Assembly: GCA_017521985.1 (NCBI GenBank) | Contig: JAFXAZ010000032.1 | Span: forward strand, 1 to 57,227 | Origin: Lachnospiraceae bacterium | GTDB lineage: Bacteria > Bacillota > Clostridia > Lachnospirales > Lachnospiraceae | DNA length: 57,227 nt | Reading direction: 5' to 3' | Made by a program: the position numbers and the translations under genes | Part shown: one piece after another, positions 1 through 9,350 of the stretch | How the letters are laid out: each line of letters begins with the position of its first letter | Position numbering within the stretch: position 1 is the first letter of the stretch | The notes under the pieces: model-generated | Told to the model about the DNA's origin: nothing | Databases searched by the model: none | Seen by the model: the letters and a program-made list of their open reading frames with translations, nothing else

Positions 1-60
1 GGGATACTATCCCCATACAGTTCTCGGCTAAAGTTCCGCGAATTGGTACAATTATGAAGA

Positions 61-122
61 ATCACATTTAGAGCAGTTCCACATTTAGGTAGACTGCTCT
101 TTTTATCTGCTCAAAATGTGAT
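61..122 (+). terminator. Intrinsic terminator nested in a larger inverted repeat
   Basis: The arms AGAGCAGT (70-77) and ACTGCTCT (93-100) form an 8-bp stem followed by TTTTT. An outer pair, ATCACATTT (61-69) and AAATGTGAT (114-122), surrounds it. It probably ends a gene lying upstream of the window. I see nothing else recognisable in bases 1-200. Confidence 0.6.
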
Positions 123-260
123 ACTTCACTTAAACATTATACCATATAAAATCTATTCTTAAAATATTTTGTATAAATTTGTACAAAAAGCTTTTTAAAT
201 TTGGAAAAAAGCATTATAATGGTATCATCGAATTTTCAGATCAGAAAGGACTTATTTCAT

Positions 261-1373
261 ATGAAGAAAAAAACACTCGCAATTCTTTTGTCCACGGTAA
301 TGGCATTCAGCCTGTTAACTGCCTGCGGCGATTCAGATGAAGTTACTGCATCTGTTGCAACCGAGACGACAGAAGAAACAGCCTCAACCGAAAACACATC
401 TACCGAACCGGCCACAGAACCGATTGTGGAAGAAAATCACGATGGTATGTACCGCAGTGAGCTAACCAACGAATGGATTGATGAAGCACTGCAAAATCAG
501 CGTCCTGTTGCAGTCTTAGTTGACAACGAGAAAACCGCACTGGATCATTATGGTCTGACACAGGCAGACATCGTATACGAATTAATGAACAGTACCGCTA
601 ATGGTGAAATTACCCGTTTCATGGCTCTGGTAAAGGACTATGCAAGCATTACCCGCTTTGGCAGCATTCGAAGCGTACGTCCAACCCACTTTATGCTTGC
701 ACCGGAGTATAATGCAATCCTTATCCACGACGGCGGTCCATTCTATATTAATCCGTATCTCTCCAATCCATGGATTGACAACTTAAGTGGCGGCTTTGCC
801 CGCATCGAAAACGGTAAGCCACGTGAATTTACAGAGTACGTAACCAACGGTGAAATTGAAAGCAGAATGAAAGCCAACAAAATCGACGTGGAATACAATG
901 AATATTACCGCGGTGCACATTGGCTATTTGCAGACGAGAAAAACCCTGTAGACCTCTCCACTGCTAAGGATTCCAAGGATTGTACCTTTATCGACCTGCC
1001 ATTTCCACATAATGAATCTGAACTGGAATATGACAAGGCAACCAATACATACCTGTATTCCGAATACGGCGAGCCACACATCGACTTAGAAAACGACAAC
1101 AAGCAGCTGGCATTTACCAATGTTATTCTTCAAAGTGCAGAGGTGGTACAGCTTGACGCAAACGGCTACATGGAATTTAAGGTATTCCAGCAGAGCGGCG
1201 AAGGCTACTACATCACAGGCGGCAAGGCTATCCCTGTAACCTGGGAAAAAGGAATCGATATTGAACCAACCAAATTCTACGACATGTCCGGCAAGGAAAT
1301 TACACTCAACACCGGCAAAACCTACGTTGGAATGGTATCCACAGAAAGATGGGATGAATTAGTTCTGAAATAA
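261..1373 (+). CDS. DUF3048 domain lipoprotein (YerB-like)
   Basis: This encodes a secreted lipoprotein of 370 aa. Residues 1-22 are a lipoprotein signal peptide with the lipobox LLTAC, so Cys22 would be lipidated. A low-complexity Ser/Thr/Glu linker follows to about residue 60, then a domain resembling the DUF3048 (YerB) family, with features such as RPVAVLVDN, GGPFY and a C-terminal GKTYVGMVS. The function of that family is not established; proteins of this type sit on the outer face of the membrane. I chose the ATG at 261 because it follows AGAAAGGA with good spacing and begins the signal peptide. An upstream in-frame ATG at 201 has no such site. The gene is monocistronic, ending at a strong terminator just downstream. 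TATAAT lies at 215-220, but its -35 box is poor. Confidence 0.85.
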   Translation: MKKKTLAILLSTVMAFSLLTACGDSDEVTASVATETTEETASTENTSTEPATEPIVEENHDGMYRSELTNEWIDEALQNQRPVAVLVDNEKTALDHYGLTQADIVYELMNSTANGEITRFMALVKDYASITRFGSIRSVRPTHFMLAPEYNAILIHDGGPFYINPYLSNPWIDNLSGGFARIENGKPREFTEYVTNGEIESRMKANKIDVEYNEYYRGAHWLFADEKNPVDLSTAKDSKDCTFIDLPFPHNESELEYDKATNTYLYSEYGEPHIDLENDNKQLAFTNVILQSAEVVQLDANGYMEFKVFQQSGEGYYITGGKAIPVTWEKGIDIEPTKFYDMSGKEITLNTGKTYVGMVSTERWDELVLK

Positions 1374-1386
1374 ACCTGAAAATTTA

Positions 1387-1424
1387 GGGAAGTTTTCCAA
1401 CATAACGGAAAACTTCCCTTTTTT
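1387..1424. terminator. Strong intrinsic terminator, probably bidirectional
   Basis: GGGAAGTTTTCC (1387-1398) and GGAAAACTTCCC (1407-1418) make a perfect 12-bp stem with an 8-base loop. It is followed by TTTTTT on the plus strand and flanked by A-rich sequence on the other side. It sits between the convergent ends of the lipoprotein gene and the MFS gene and can serve both. Confidence 0.85.
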
Positions 1425-1433
1425 ACTTATAGA

Positions 1434-2642
1434 CTATAACTGCTTTTTGGATACAGCAAAACAGGTAACTGTTCCCAATGCTGCAATCAACACCCAGATA
1501 AGAAGCGTAAAACTCCAGCTATATGCTTCGGAAATCACGGCAATACCATAGGTAGAAATGGCACTTCCTACGTAGGTGCAGGAGTTTAACACACCGGATA
1601 CCGTAGAAACCTTACCATACTTTTGGAAAAATGCAGGAAGCATACATACCAACATCAGGTTTACACCATGCATACATCCGGTAAGCAAGGCGGAAAACAG
1701 TACGGAACAAGCGGCACTTCGTCCCGTAAAAAGAAGCAGTGCCAGGGCGGATATCATACCAACACCAAAGATTACGCCTGCGCATATCATCGGGTTTTTA
1801 AGCTTTCTTTGATATAACTCAGAAGTAACTCTAAAGCAAACAATACTGAAAACCGGAAGTACTACTCCTGTTAAAATAGAAATAATACTGCTCAAATTAT
1901 AAGTTTCAGATATATAGGAAGGCATCCAGGTAGTTACACCATCTCTAAGCATACCCTGAAGCACAATCGCGAGCATAATGCAGAGCATGTGCGGTGTAAA
2001 CAAAAAATTCTTACGACTGCCGGTTGTTTCTTTTACTTCCGCCTTTTTTGCAGTTACTTCCTTTGCTACTTCCATATTCGGGCAATTGCGATTCCAAACA
2101 AATAACATTATCACACCGCAAATAGCCGCAAATATAAACACTGCTCTCCAACCGGATAAAAAGATTAACACGGGAGCCAACAAATATACTGCTATGGTAC
2201 CGAATGAACTGCCCCAGGAAACCGTCACCGTAGCCTTGGAATAATCCTCATTAGAGAAAAGAGTCGTCATAAGCTTCACAATCGGAGGCCACATAAAAGA
2301 CTGTGCAAAGCCATTTACGCACCAAACCGCCAGCATCTGATATGGATTCGTACATAACGGAATCAATAAATTCATTAATATCGTAATAATAAATCCAATA
2401 GAAACTAATTTTTTGGGTGAAAACTTATCCCCCAAAATTCCACTGACAATCTGACCTGTACCATAGGTAACGAAGCTTCCGGTAATGGACATGGAAAGCA
2501 TACTTTTTGAAAAAGAAGTAGCCTCCACCATTTCAGAAATAATTGCTCCGTAATTTGTACGGGTAATGTAGCTTATCATATACGTGAACATGAAAAGCAG
2601 TGTTATCTTCTTTATTTCTTTTTGATTTGTTATTTTTTCCAT
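1434..2642 (-). CDS. MFS transporter, organophosphate/sugar-phosphate (OPA) type
   Basis: This is a 402-aa integral membrane protein with about 12 hydrophobic segments. The first helix region (MFTYMISYITRTNYGAII) and the GDKFSPKK loop between helices 2 and 3 resemble the GlpT/UhpT-like branch of the major facilitator superfamily. The substrate cannot be read from sequence. It lies 17 bp downstream of the GH3 glycosidase gene on the same strand, so the two are probably co-transcribed, and the transporter may import a product of that enzyme. No strong Shine-Dalgarno sequence precedes its ATG, which suggests coupling to the upstream gene. Confidence 0.8.
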   Translation of the reverse strand: MEKITNQKEIKKITLLFMFTYMISYITRTNYGAIISEMVEATSFSKSMLSMSITGSFVTYGTGQIVSGILGDKFSPKKLVSIGFIITILMNLLIPLCTNPYQMLAVWCVNGFAQSFMWPPIVKLMTTLFSNEDYSKATVTVSWGSSFGTIAVYLLAPVLIFLSGWRAVFIFAAICGVIMLFVWNRNCPNMEVAKEVTAKKAEVKETTGSRKNFLFTPHMLCIMLAIVLQGMLRDGVTTWMPSYISETYNLSSIISILTGVVLPVFSIVCFRVTSELYQRKLKNPMICAGVIFGVGMISALALLLFTGRSAACSVLFSALLTGCMHGVNLMLVCMLPAFFQKYGKVSTVSGVLNSCTYVGSAISTYGIAVISEAYSWSFTLLIWVLIAALGTVTCFAVSKKQL

Positions 2643-2659
2643 ATTTATTTCATTGGATA

Positions 2660-5600
2660 TTACTTCTTTTTGTATAAAATATAATCTTCTGTTTTCTTGA
2701 ATGCTCTTACTTTTAAAATCCAGAAAACAAGTGATACTGCAAATAATGTCCAGAATACAATGGTCATAATTCTGCAGATTCCGATAACAATCGGCTCTGT
2801 CTCTTTAATGGTTGTGTTTGGACCAATTCCATTCATCGCCTGTGAATTTGCAATCGCATATAAGTTGTGGTGGCAAGCTTCTCTCATAGCAGTAACTGCT
2901 ACAGGGTCTTTGCTGTACTGTGCTAATCCGCCGTTGCCTGTAATCATAAATGCAAGCATGGAGTCGAAGGTTGTGGTACCATTTATAACACCATCAATAC
3001 CATTTACCATGGAGTTCAATACGTTGTCTGTAATCTGAAGACCGTTACAGTTCCATTCTCCGTTCATAATGCCTTTGATAAGTCCTGCGTTGGAACCGGA
3101 CCATCTTGCACCCCAGCGGGTATAGGCCATCATAACACCATTTCCGGAGCCCTGAGAATCTTCCAAAGCGCCCTGGAACGCTCTCAAATAAATTTCACGA
3201 GCAGCCTGTTCATTCAGCCATACGCCAAGACCGATTCTGTCTTGTTCAGAGTCATTTAATGCAAAATGCTTCATTACAACGAAAACGCCTTTTTCTTCGA
3301 TACCTTTTACTTCCCACTTACCAATTTCAGAAGAGAGGTATCCGTCTTCAGAATAATATTCAAAGTTTCGTCCGCCATATGGAGTTCTGTGTGTGTTTGC
3401 ACCTGGTCCATAGAGGAAGGACACCTTTGCATCTAAGCAGTCATTACCTACAATATTACCAATTTCATAAGCCAATTCTTTATTAAAGGTTGCTGCCAAT
3501 ACATCCTCTGAAGTAAGTGCAGTAGTTTCTACACCGAGCTTGCTTCCAAACAATGCAACGGTCAAGCCCTGTGGACCGTTCTCATCACGTGTACCCGGAG
3601 CCTGTACAGATAAAATCGGCATGGTCCAATGGAAGGAGTCACCGATTAAGGAAACCATCTCATCAAAGGTAAGCTGATCTAACAAGGTATCCCACTTCGG
3701 GTCGTCATAGTCAAGTCCAATCATATCATAAAGCTTCAAGCCATTATCCGCTCCAAGTGTAGGCATTTCTGCTGTAGCATTCGGATCCGTCTTGTACTGC
3801 TGATCCTGCAGTGCCTGTACCAAATAATCATTCAATGCAATCTTAATCGTTTTTTCCAGGCTTGGCATGGTACCTTCCCAATCGTTACGTGTAAGATAGG
3901 TTACTTTTTGTCCCACATTTTCATTTAAATTCGGGTCAGAATCATTTAATTGATTTTTAATCTCTACGCCCGCATCGCTTACCGCGTATGTGGTGGTATC
4001 TAATTTTGGATTATTCCATGTTGCAACTAAAGAAGCATCTCCTGCTGCATCCATACGTTTTGCTGTGCTGCTTGGAGTAAATCCCTTTGCAGCTAAAACA
4101 TTGTTTACTGCATTGTGAGCGTCTGTCGCTGCTGTAAAATAGTAGTCACCAGCATCTAAGATGTATGTGCCTGCACCATAAGCATCGTAGCTTGCTACAT
4201 AATCTCCGTCTACTTCAATTGTCAGAGTCTCTGATTCACCCGGCTTCAAGATTTGGGTTTTACCAAATCCCACCAAGCTTACAGAAGCCTTTTCTACTTT
4301 ATTTGCAATGTCGTAGTCTGTATACGGACTGGAAACATAAATCTGTACCGTCTCCTTACCGGCTACATCACCTGTATTGGTAACCTTTACTTTAATAGTG
4401 TAAGTGGTTGTAGCTGCATCATACGTAAGCTTCATATCGCTGTATTCAAAGGTAGTATAGCTTAATCCATAACCAAATGGGAACGCCACATCATCGCTAT
4501 AGGTATACTCACCTGCATTACCGGAACCCATTACATAATCTTCATAACGTGTCTCATAATATTTGTATCCTACATAGATACCTTCCTGATAAATCATGTA
4601 GGTGTCAGCATGACCCGGTATCTTTGTTGTATCACCTTCGTAAACAACAGTAGAGAAATTCTTCATTGCAGGGCTGGAGTAGTTGTCATAGCAATAAGTG
4701 TCTACCAAGCTACCGGATGGGTTGATGGTTCCGTTTAAAATCTCTGCTACTGCATTGATACCCGTAGCACCTACGCCACCGATCCAAAGAGCTGCATCTA
4801 CACCATATTCGTTATTTTTTAAGAAATCAACCTGAAGCGCATTGGATGTATTGATAAGCGCGATAATCTTATCCACCTTGCCTTCATCTTTCAACTTCTT
4901 GATGCCTGCCATCATGTCTTTTTCATCTTGGTTCAATGCAAGATAATTCTTTCCATCCCCTAATGAATGGTCGAAGTAACAGTCTGCACCTTCTCCGCCG
5001 ATACGGGATAACACAACGATTGCTGCATCCCCATAATTTTCTACGGATTTCAATACATCTTCGGTATAAATATTCCATGGAGCTTCTGCAATTTCTGCCT
5101 TACCATAAGAGCTCATAGCGTCATCCGCAGCTGCGGAATCCTGTGCGGTAGCACCTGCATCCTCGCGGGTGTAAATGGATGCCTCTCCTTCTTTATAGAA
5201 GTTCCACAACGTCTCGTTTACTTCAAAATCTGCTTTTTCCAATGCCGTCTTTAAATCGTCACACTTTGTAGTGTCAACGTTTGCGGAACCTGTTCCGCCA
5301 TATACGATATTTACAGATGATGTTGAGAACAGACTGACTTTCGCACCTACCTCAAGCGGAAGTGCAGCATTATCATTTGTTAACAGTGCAGCGCCTTCTG
5401 CTTCTACCTGCTTTACCAGTGCAGCACCTGTCGCTGTCCTTTCTTCTTCTGTAGCAAAGTCGCCTTCGTAATAAATGGCATCTTTGTCCTCATTCTCCAG
5501 TTCCCAGAATGTTCCACCAACAAATAATGCAATGGTGTTGTCAAACATGGAAACTACCACAAAAGCAATTGTAAAAATAATTGCAAGTGGAGCACTGAGA

Positions 5601-5686
5601 AGTGCCAAAAATTTCCACGGTCTTCGGGCTCTTTTGAGCGCTTTTTTGTACGTTTTCTTACGTACTTTACGTTCTTTTTTGTCCAT
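2660..5686 (-). CDS. Membrane-anchored glycoside hydrolase family 3 enzyme with swapped domain order
   Basis: The protein is 1008 aa. A basic N-terminus is followed by a transmembrane helix at about 25-48, and a second helix lies near the C-terminus at about 966-992. Between them the domains run in the reverse of the common GH3 order: a GH3 C-terminal-type domain (about 90-400), a fibronectin-III-like domain (about 460-540), then the GH3 N-terminal TIM barrel (about 690-950). The catalytic nucleophile is probably Asp887 in QITDNV, and KHFALNDSE supplies conserved barrel residues. The activity is likely beta-glucosidase or a related exo-glycosidase at the cell surface. The ATG at 5686 is preceded by AAGAGGAAGG, so I prefer it to an in-frame ATG 27 codons upstream. 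Confidence 0.85.
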   Translation of the reverse strand: MDKKERKVRKKTYKKALKRARRPWKFLALLSAPLAIIFTIAFVVVSMFDNTIALFVGGTFWELENEDKDAIYYEGDFATEEERTATGAALVKQVEAEGAALLTNDNAALPLEVGAKVSLFSTSSVNIVYGGTGSANVDTTKCDDLKTALEKADFEVNETLWNFYKEGEASIYTREDAGATAQDSAAADDAMSSYGKAEIAEAPWNIYTEDVLKSVENYGDAAIVVLSRIGGEGADCYFDHSLGDGKNYLALNQDEKDMMAGIKKLKDEGKVDKIIALINTSNALQVDFLKNNEYGVDAALWIGGVGATGINAVAEILNGTINPSGSLVDTYCYDNYSSPAMKNFSTVVYEGDTTKIPGHADTYMIYQEGIYVGYKYYETRYEDYVMGSGNAGEYTYSDDVAFPFGYGLSYTTFEYSDMKLTYDAATTTYTIKVKVTNTGDVAGKETVQIYVSSPYTDYDIANKVEKASVSLVGFGKTQILKPGESETLTIEVDGDYVASYDAYGAGTYILDAGDYYFTAATDAHNAVNNVLAAKGFTPSSTAKRMDAAGDASLVATWNNPKLDTTTYAVSDAGVEIKNQLNDSDPNLNENVGQKVTYLTRNDWEGTMPSLEKTIKIALNDYLVQALQDQQYKTDPNATAEMPTLGADNGLKLYDMIGLDYDDPKWDTLLDQLTFDEMVSLIGDSFHWTMPILSVQAPGTRDENGPQGLTVALFGSKLGVETTALTSEDVLAATFNKELAYEIGNIVGNDCLDAKVSFLYGPGANTHRTPYGGRNFEYYSEDGYLSSEIGKWEVKGIEEKGVFVVMKHFALNDSEQDRIGLGVWLNEQAAREIYLRAFQGALEDSQGSGNGVMMAYTRWGARWSGSNAGLIKGIMNGEWNCNGLQITDNVLNSMVNGIDGVINGTTTFDSMLAFMITGNGGLAQYSKDPVAVTAMREACHHNLYAIANSQAMNGIGPNTTIKETEPIVIGICRIMTIVFWTLFAVSLVFWILKVRAFKKTEDYILYKKK

Positions 5687-5826
5687 AAAACCTTCCTCTT
5701 TCTTATTTTTTTCTAACGGGCCTTTGAAACTACGTCCAATATGAACTTTTGTCCTTTGCCATAACAATAGTATATCATTTTTTTACTGAAATGGAATATG
5801 ATTTTGATAAAAATTAAAAAAATTAT

Positions 5827-5855
5827 GGCCCCGCAGGTAATAATACTGCGAGGCC
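5827..5855 (-). terminator. Hairpin with downstream U-tract on the minus strand
   Basis: GGCC-CGCAG and CTGCG-GGCC arms form a GC-rich stem with one mismatch. Reading the minus strand, it is followed by ATAATTTTTTTAATTTTT. It lies between the abiE operon and the GH3 gene. The remainder of 5856-5983 holds another weak inverted repeat (ATGAC/GTCAT near 5863-5890) but no gene that I can recognise. Confidence 0.45.
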
Positions 5856-5983
5856 GTAGAATATGACAACTTATGCCTAGTTATGTCATAAATTATTTAT
5901 CCAACGACTTCATCGTGGGGATTTTAATATTAAAATTCACGCATCTCTACGAACCTTGAGGACGGAGAAAAATAAAATCACAA

Positions 5984-6025
5984 CAAAAAACAGAGTACTT
6001 TAAAGTTTTTCTTCTTAGCACTCTG
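5984..6025 (-). terminator. Intrinsic terminator of the abiE operon
   Basis: On the minus strand CAGAGTGC and GTACTCTG pair around an A-rich loop and are followed by TTTTTTG. It begins about 20 bases after the stop codon of the toxin gene. Confidence 0.65.
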
Positions 6026-6046
6026 CGTCTATTTGTTAAGTATTAT

Positions 6047-6958
6047 TTAAAATAATTCACTATCTGCAATTTTCTTTAAACTTTGGATTACTGTATCGTA
6101 AGACTCCGGCACAAAAAGCAATCCCATTGTGATATCTTCATAATCCCCTTTATACACCTGCTTCTCTATAACCTCATGTAAAATCTCCGTTACACATACT
6201 CCGGGTTTTGCAGAAGGACAAACCGATAACTCTGCTCGTACCACTCTTACCTCCGGGATCAACGAAGATAATTCCCCCGAAATCCCTACAGATTCCACAA
6301 TCTTATGAATATCATATAAATGTCTGGAATGGCGTTCCGTCTTGCCATCCATGTAATAATCGCACAAGGCAAATACCTTGTCCACCAATGTCCTCTCAAT
6401 CGTCTGTGTTGTAATTTCGAAAGGCATTAAATTATAGTTTTCTGCCAAATCCAAGCGATTGATTTTCTTCAGAAAGCGATAAATATAATTATCTACCATA
6501 CGTTTTGTGGTAGGAAATGGCAACATTGCCACATAGGTTTCTACCACTAACTCCGGTTTCAAAATACTGGACTGCTCATACATAGATGGATAATTTGCCC
6601 TATAGCAGTTATAATTTCTACGACTTCTTGTATTTTCAAGATTGTTTATCGGAAAATCAAACTCTTCCATAGTTGAGACTATAGCCTTTTTTAACTGCTT
6701 CTTTCTGCTTTCACCTGGCATGCCGGATTCTGCAGTATAAGACAAATCAATATCTTCTGAGAAACGGTCTAACAGCTGGTAACACTTTGTAAGAGACGTA
6801 CCACCTTTAAATACTAAATCTGTTACTTTTTCAGAAAGTGCCTTAAGCGTAATAGTCACATAGTAATCTTTTTCAATTACGTTTGTTGGAATAGCTAATT
6901 CATTGGCTGCACCAATAATCAGTTCTTCTAATGCTTCTTTATCATGATGCAAATTCAT
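6047..6958 (-). CDS. AbiEii/AbiGii-type nucleotidyltransferase toxin
   Basis: This 303-aa protein matches the AbiEii toxin family of type IV toxin-antitoxin and abortive-infection systems. It has the nucleotidyltransferase signature FKGGTSLTK at about 50-58, followed by the metal-binding EDIDL motif at about 68-72. Family members transfer nucleotides to RNA, in studied relatives to tRNA acceptor stems, and so stop growth. The start overlaps the antitoxin gene by 17 bp, indicating translational coupling, and a terminator follows. It is likely cytoplasmic and held inactive by its partner until phage infection or other stress. I see no truncation. Confidence 0.88.
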   Translation of the reverse strand: MNLHHDKEALEELIIGAANELAIPTNVIEKDYYVTITLKALSEKVTDLVFKGGTSLTKCYQLLDRFSEDIDLSYTAESGMPGESRKKQLKKAIVSTMEEFDFPINNLENTRSRRNYNCYRANYPSMYEQSSILKPELVVETYVAMLPFPTTKRMVDNYIYRFLKKINRLDLAENYNLMPFEITTQTIERTLVDKVFALCDYYMDGKTERHSRHLYDIHKIVESVGISGELSSLIPEVRVVRAELSVCPSAKPGVCVTEILHEVIEKQVYKGDYEDITMGLLFVPESYDTVIQSLKKIADSELF

Positions 6959-7568
6959 AAATTATCCCCCATTCAATTAGTTTTTTTGCAGTTGCACCAG
7001 TTAACACAGACGATACTTCGGACAATTGCTCTTTTGTAAAACGCTTCTGTTTCACATACGAGATCATGGTATCGATGGTTTCTTTCATTGGCAATTCCGT
7101 ATATTTCTCAGCCTGACCAATACTGTCTAAAAGCTGTAAAAGTTCTGCATTAGAATCAGAAACGGTAAGGGTAGACTTCTTGATTCTTACCGTCAGATTT
7201 CCTATCTTAACCATACGTCCATTAGTTGCTTCACGGTTCGTAACAACCTCTATTACTGCTGGCATCTGTGTGGTCAAACCTAACTGATTTGCAAAAGATA
7301 TTCCTGTAACGTAACCATAAGTTTCTGATTTGCCCTGCACATATTTACGCGTAATAACAAGGAAAGGATCAAGATAACTCTTACCCAACAATCCGCCTCG
7401 TTTCGGTATATAATAGATTCCGTTATCGTATCTCTCCAAAAAACCTTTTGCCACAAGTCTCTTTACAGACTGGCGAACTGCATTTTCTGATAATCCTTCT
7501 ACAGATAAATCATTTATAAATATAGGTTCATTATATCCAAAGTTTTCCATTAAGTAAGATTTTAACAT
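6942..7568 (-). CDS. AbiEi-type antitoxin / transcriptional repressor (DUF6088-like)
   Basis: This 208-aa protein has an N-terminal winged helix-turn-helix (about 1-55, including SENAVRQSVKRLVAKGFLERYDNGIYYIP) followed by the C-terminal antitoxin domain of the AbiEi family. It should neutralise the adjacent nucleotidyltransferase and repress its own promoter. The ATG follows a very strong site, GGAGGTGAGAGT. It is the first gene of the two-gene operon. This is the usual AbiEi-then-AbiEii order and makes the antitoxin first. Confidence 0.82.
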   Translation of the reverse strand: MLKSYLMENFGYNEPIFINDLSVEGLSENAVRQSVKRLVAKGFLERYDNGIYYIPKRGGLLGKSYLDPFLVITRKYVQGKSETYGYVTGISFANQLGLTTQMPAVIEVVTNREATNGRMVKIGNLTVRIKKSTLTVSDSNAELLQLLDSIGQAEKYTELPMKETIDTMISYVKQKRFTKEQLSEVSSVLTGATAKKLIEWGIIYEFAS

Positions 7569-7586
7569 ACTCTCACCTCCACATAT

Positions 7587-7616
7587 ACAGTACCATATTT
7601 ATATACTCATTGTCAA
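7587..7616 (-). promoter_or_regulatory. Promoter of the abiE operon
   Basis: On the minus strand TTGACA (7616-7611) and TACTGT (7592-7587) are separated by 18 bp and lie just upstream of the antitoxin start. AT-rich imperfect repeats overlap the -10 box, as expected for an autoregulated toxin-antitoxin promoter. I see nothing recognisable in 7620-7735. Confidence 0.65.
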
Positions 7617-7738
7617 TATTTATGTTGTTTCTTCTATCATTATACGCAGAGAATGGTTCAACTATTCATTTTTTCTATTTAGCTTTTATTATATTTTAAA
7701 TAAATGGAATTGTCATTGAATCTGTAGTACAACTATTC

Positions 7739-9346
7739 TCACCCAAACTCATACCCCGGCTCAAACCCATCCACGATCCGCATCTCCTCCAGTTCAAACA
7801 CCCGTAGCACCTCCGAACTCTCCACAGTCAGCACCTTCCCCCTTTCTTCCAACTCTCTTTCCCTCTGTTCCTTACTCTTGGTCTCATCCGTTGCCTTCAG
7901 CCCGCTCTCTGCCACAGCCTTCTCCGCAGCCGCCTTCGCCCGCTTCCTTTTCTCAGCCTCCAGCGCCTGCTTTCTCGCAGAATTCACCACCACCGGCTCT
8001 ACATACCCTTCTTCGCCCACCGGTTTCACACGCACTGCCTCAATCTCCTCATCATTGTACTCCAGCAGATATGGATTCGCCCTCAAATACCGCTTATCCG
8101 CTTCCGCCGTATACTTATAATTTGGATGCTCCTCCAGTCGATACTTCTTCACCTTAAAAGGCCGCAATGCACGAATAAACACCAGACACTCTGTATTGCT
8201 CATCTGCTCCACCTGAATCCGGCTCATCAGCTCCCTGCCTACTTCCTGCTTATTCACACTGACAGACCCGGACTTTCCTCTGGAACTGCCAAAGGACAGC
8301 GTCTTTACCGATTCCTTCCCCAGCCTTTCCACAATAATCTTCAAGGTATCAGAATCCGAACCACCAAGGAAAATCGTCGTATCACAATTGCCGATAATCG
8401 AATTAGCTCCCTCTTCTCCATACACTTCCACAATCTGACTGTAATTCTGGAAAATCGGTACAATAGAAATCAGATATTTACGGCAGGTAGCAAGATACTC
8501 TCCCAGATTAGGAATCTTCCCGATATTCCTGCACTCATCAATCAAGCACTTTACCGGCACCTTCAGCTCCGGATCAGTCAGCCCCTCTGTCTCCATACGC
8601 ACCTTTCCCTTCTGATACAGCAGAATAAAAATGATACTGAACAGCATAGCGGTAATCCAGCTATAGGTACGATCTGCCAACGGAATATTCAAAAACAGCA
8701 CCATCTTCTCCTCTCCCAGCCTGTCTAACTCCAACTCATCCTTATAGGTCAGGTTATTAAATTCCGGAATATCCACGTACTGAGAAATCAGTACTGCAGT
8801 AGAAATCAAAATATTCAATGCAGTCTTCGCCGGAGCCTTCTTAAAGGTCAAATACTGATGATAAGCGTAGGAAGCCGGGTTAGCATCTCCCAATGCCTGA
8901 AACAGCCTGTCAAAATCTGTTTCTTCTGCCGCATCCGCATGCTCATCCAGATTGTTCATACGTAAGATTTCCAACACATTAGAAAAGTTTCTCTGCTCAA
9001 TGGGCAGCACCTCCACTAAATATCCGATAATCGCACATAATAAAGCCTGACTTGCTTTTCTCCAGAAATCCCCATCTCCGGTGGTCTTGCCGGACCCTTC
9101 CTGGGTATTTTCAATCAACGTATTTACCCCTACCATAAGCTTATCTGCCGGAAATAGCTCAAAGGGATGCTCCGCGATATGTGCTCCAAGCTCTGCAATG
9201 GCTCCAAATAAGTTTGGCTCTGGCATCTGCAGATAAGTCACACCTAAATGAAGCCCAGCATATAGACTCATCAACATAACAATAGTCATATATACCGCAA
9301 GACTGGCTCTCCGACTCTTTTCCAAATTTTGCTTTTTTGACTGCAT
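7739..9346 (-). CDS. VirD4/TraG-like conjugative coupling protein, internally deleted (no Walker A)
   Basis: This 535-aa reading frame is homologous to type IV secretion coupling ATPases of clostridial integrative elements. The N-terminal membrane segment (about 15-40) and the C-terminal half are present, including CLIDECRNIGKIPN (Walker B region) and the IVPIFQNYSQ segment. After MVG (residue 73) it joins directly to VNTLIENT. Compared with the second copy it lacks 191 residues, including the Walker A motif GASGAGKT. The deletion is in frame. The protein cannot be a functional ATPase alone. No other conjugation gene is nearby. I chose the ATG at 9346, which is also the start in the second copy. 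Confidence 0.8.
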   Translation of the reverse strand: MQSKKQNLEKSRRASLAVYMTIVMLMSLYAGLHLGVTYLQMPEPNLFGAIAELGAHIAEHPFELFPADKLMVGVNTLIENTQEGSGKTTGDGDFWRKASQALLCAIIGYLVEVLPIEQRNFSNVLEILRMNNLDEHADAAEETDFDRLFQALGDANPASYAYHQYLTFKKAPAKTALNILISTAVLISQYVDIPEFNNLTYKDELELDRLGEEKMVLFLNIPLADRTYSWITAMLFSIIFILLYQKGKVRMETEGLTDPELKVPVKCLIDECRNIGKIPNLGEYLATCRKYLISIVPIFQNYSQIVEVYGEEGANSIIGNCDTTIFLGGSDSDTLKIIVERLGKESVKTLSFGSSRGKSGSVSVNKQEVGRELMSRIQVEQMSNTECLVFIRALRPFKVKKYRLEEHPNYKYTAEADKRYLRANPYLLEYNDEEIEAVRVKPVGEEGYVEPVVVNSARKQALEAEKRKRAKAAAEKAVAESGLKATDETKSKEQRERELEERGKVLTVESSEVLRVFELEEMRIVDGFEPGYEFG

Positions 9347-9350
9347 AAAA

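Noticed and set aside
5856-5983. Possible transposase or recombinase remnant after the abiE operon
   Set aside because: A few codons on the minus strand could be read as a protein tail, but there is no recognisable motif, so I left it unassigned.
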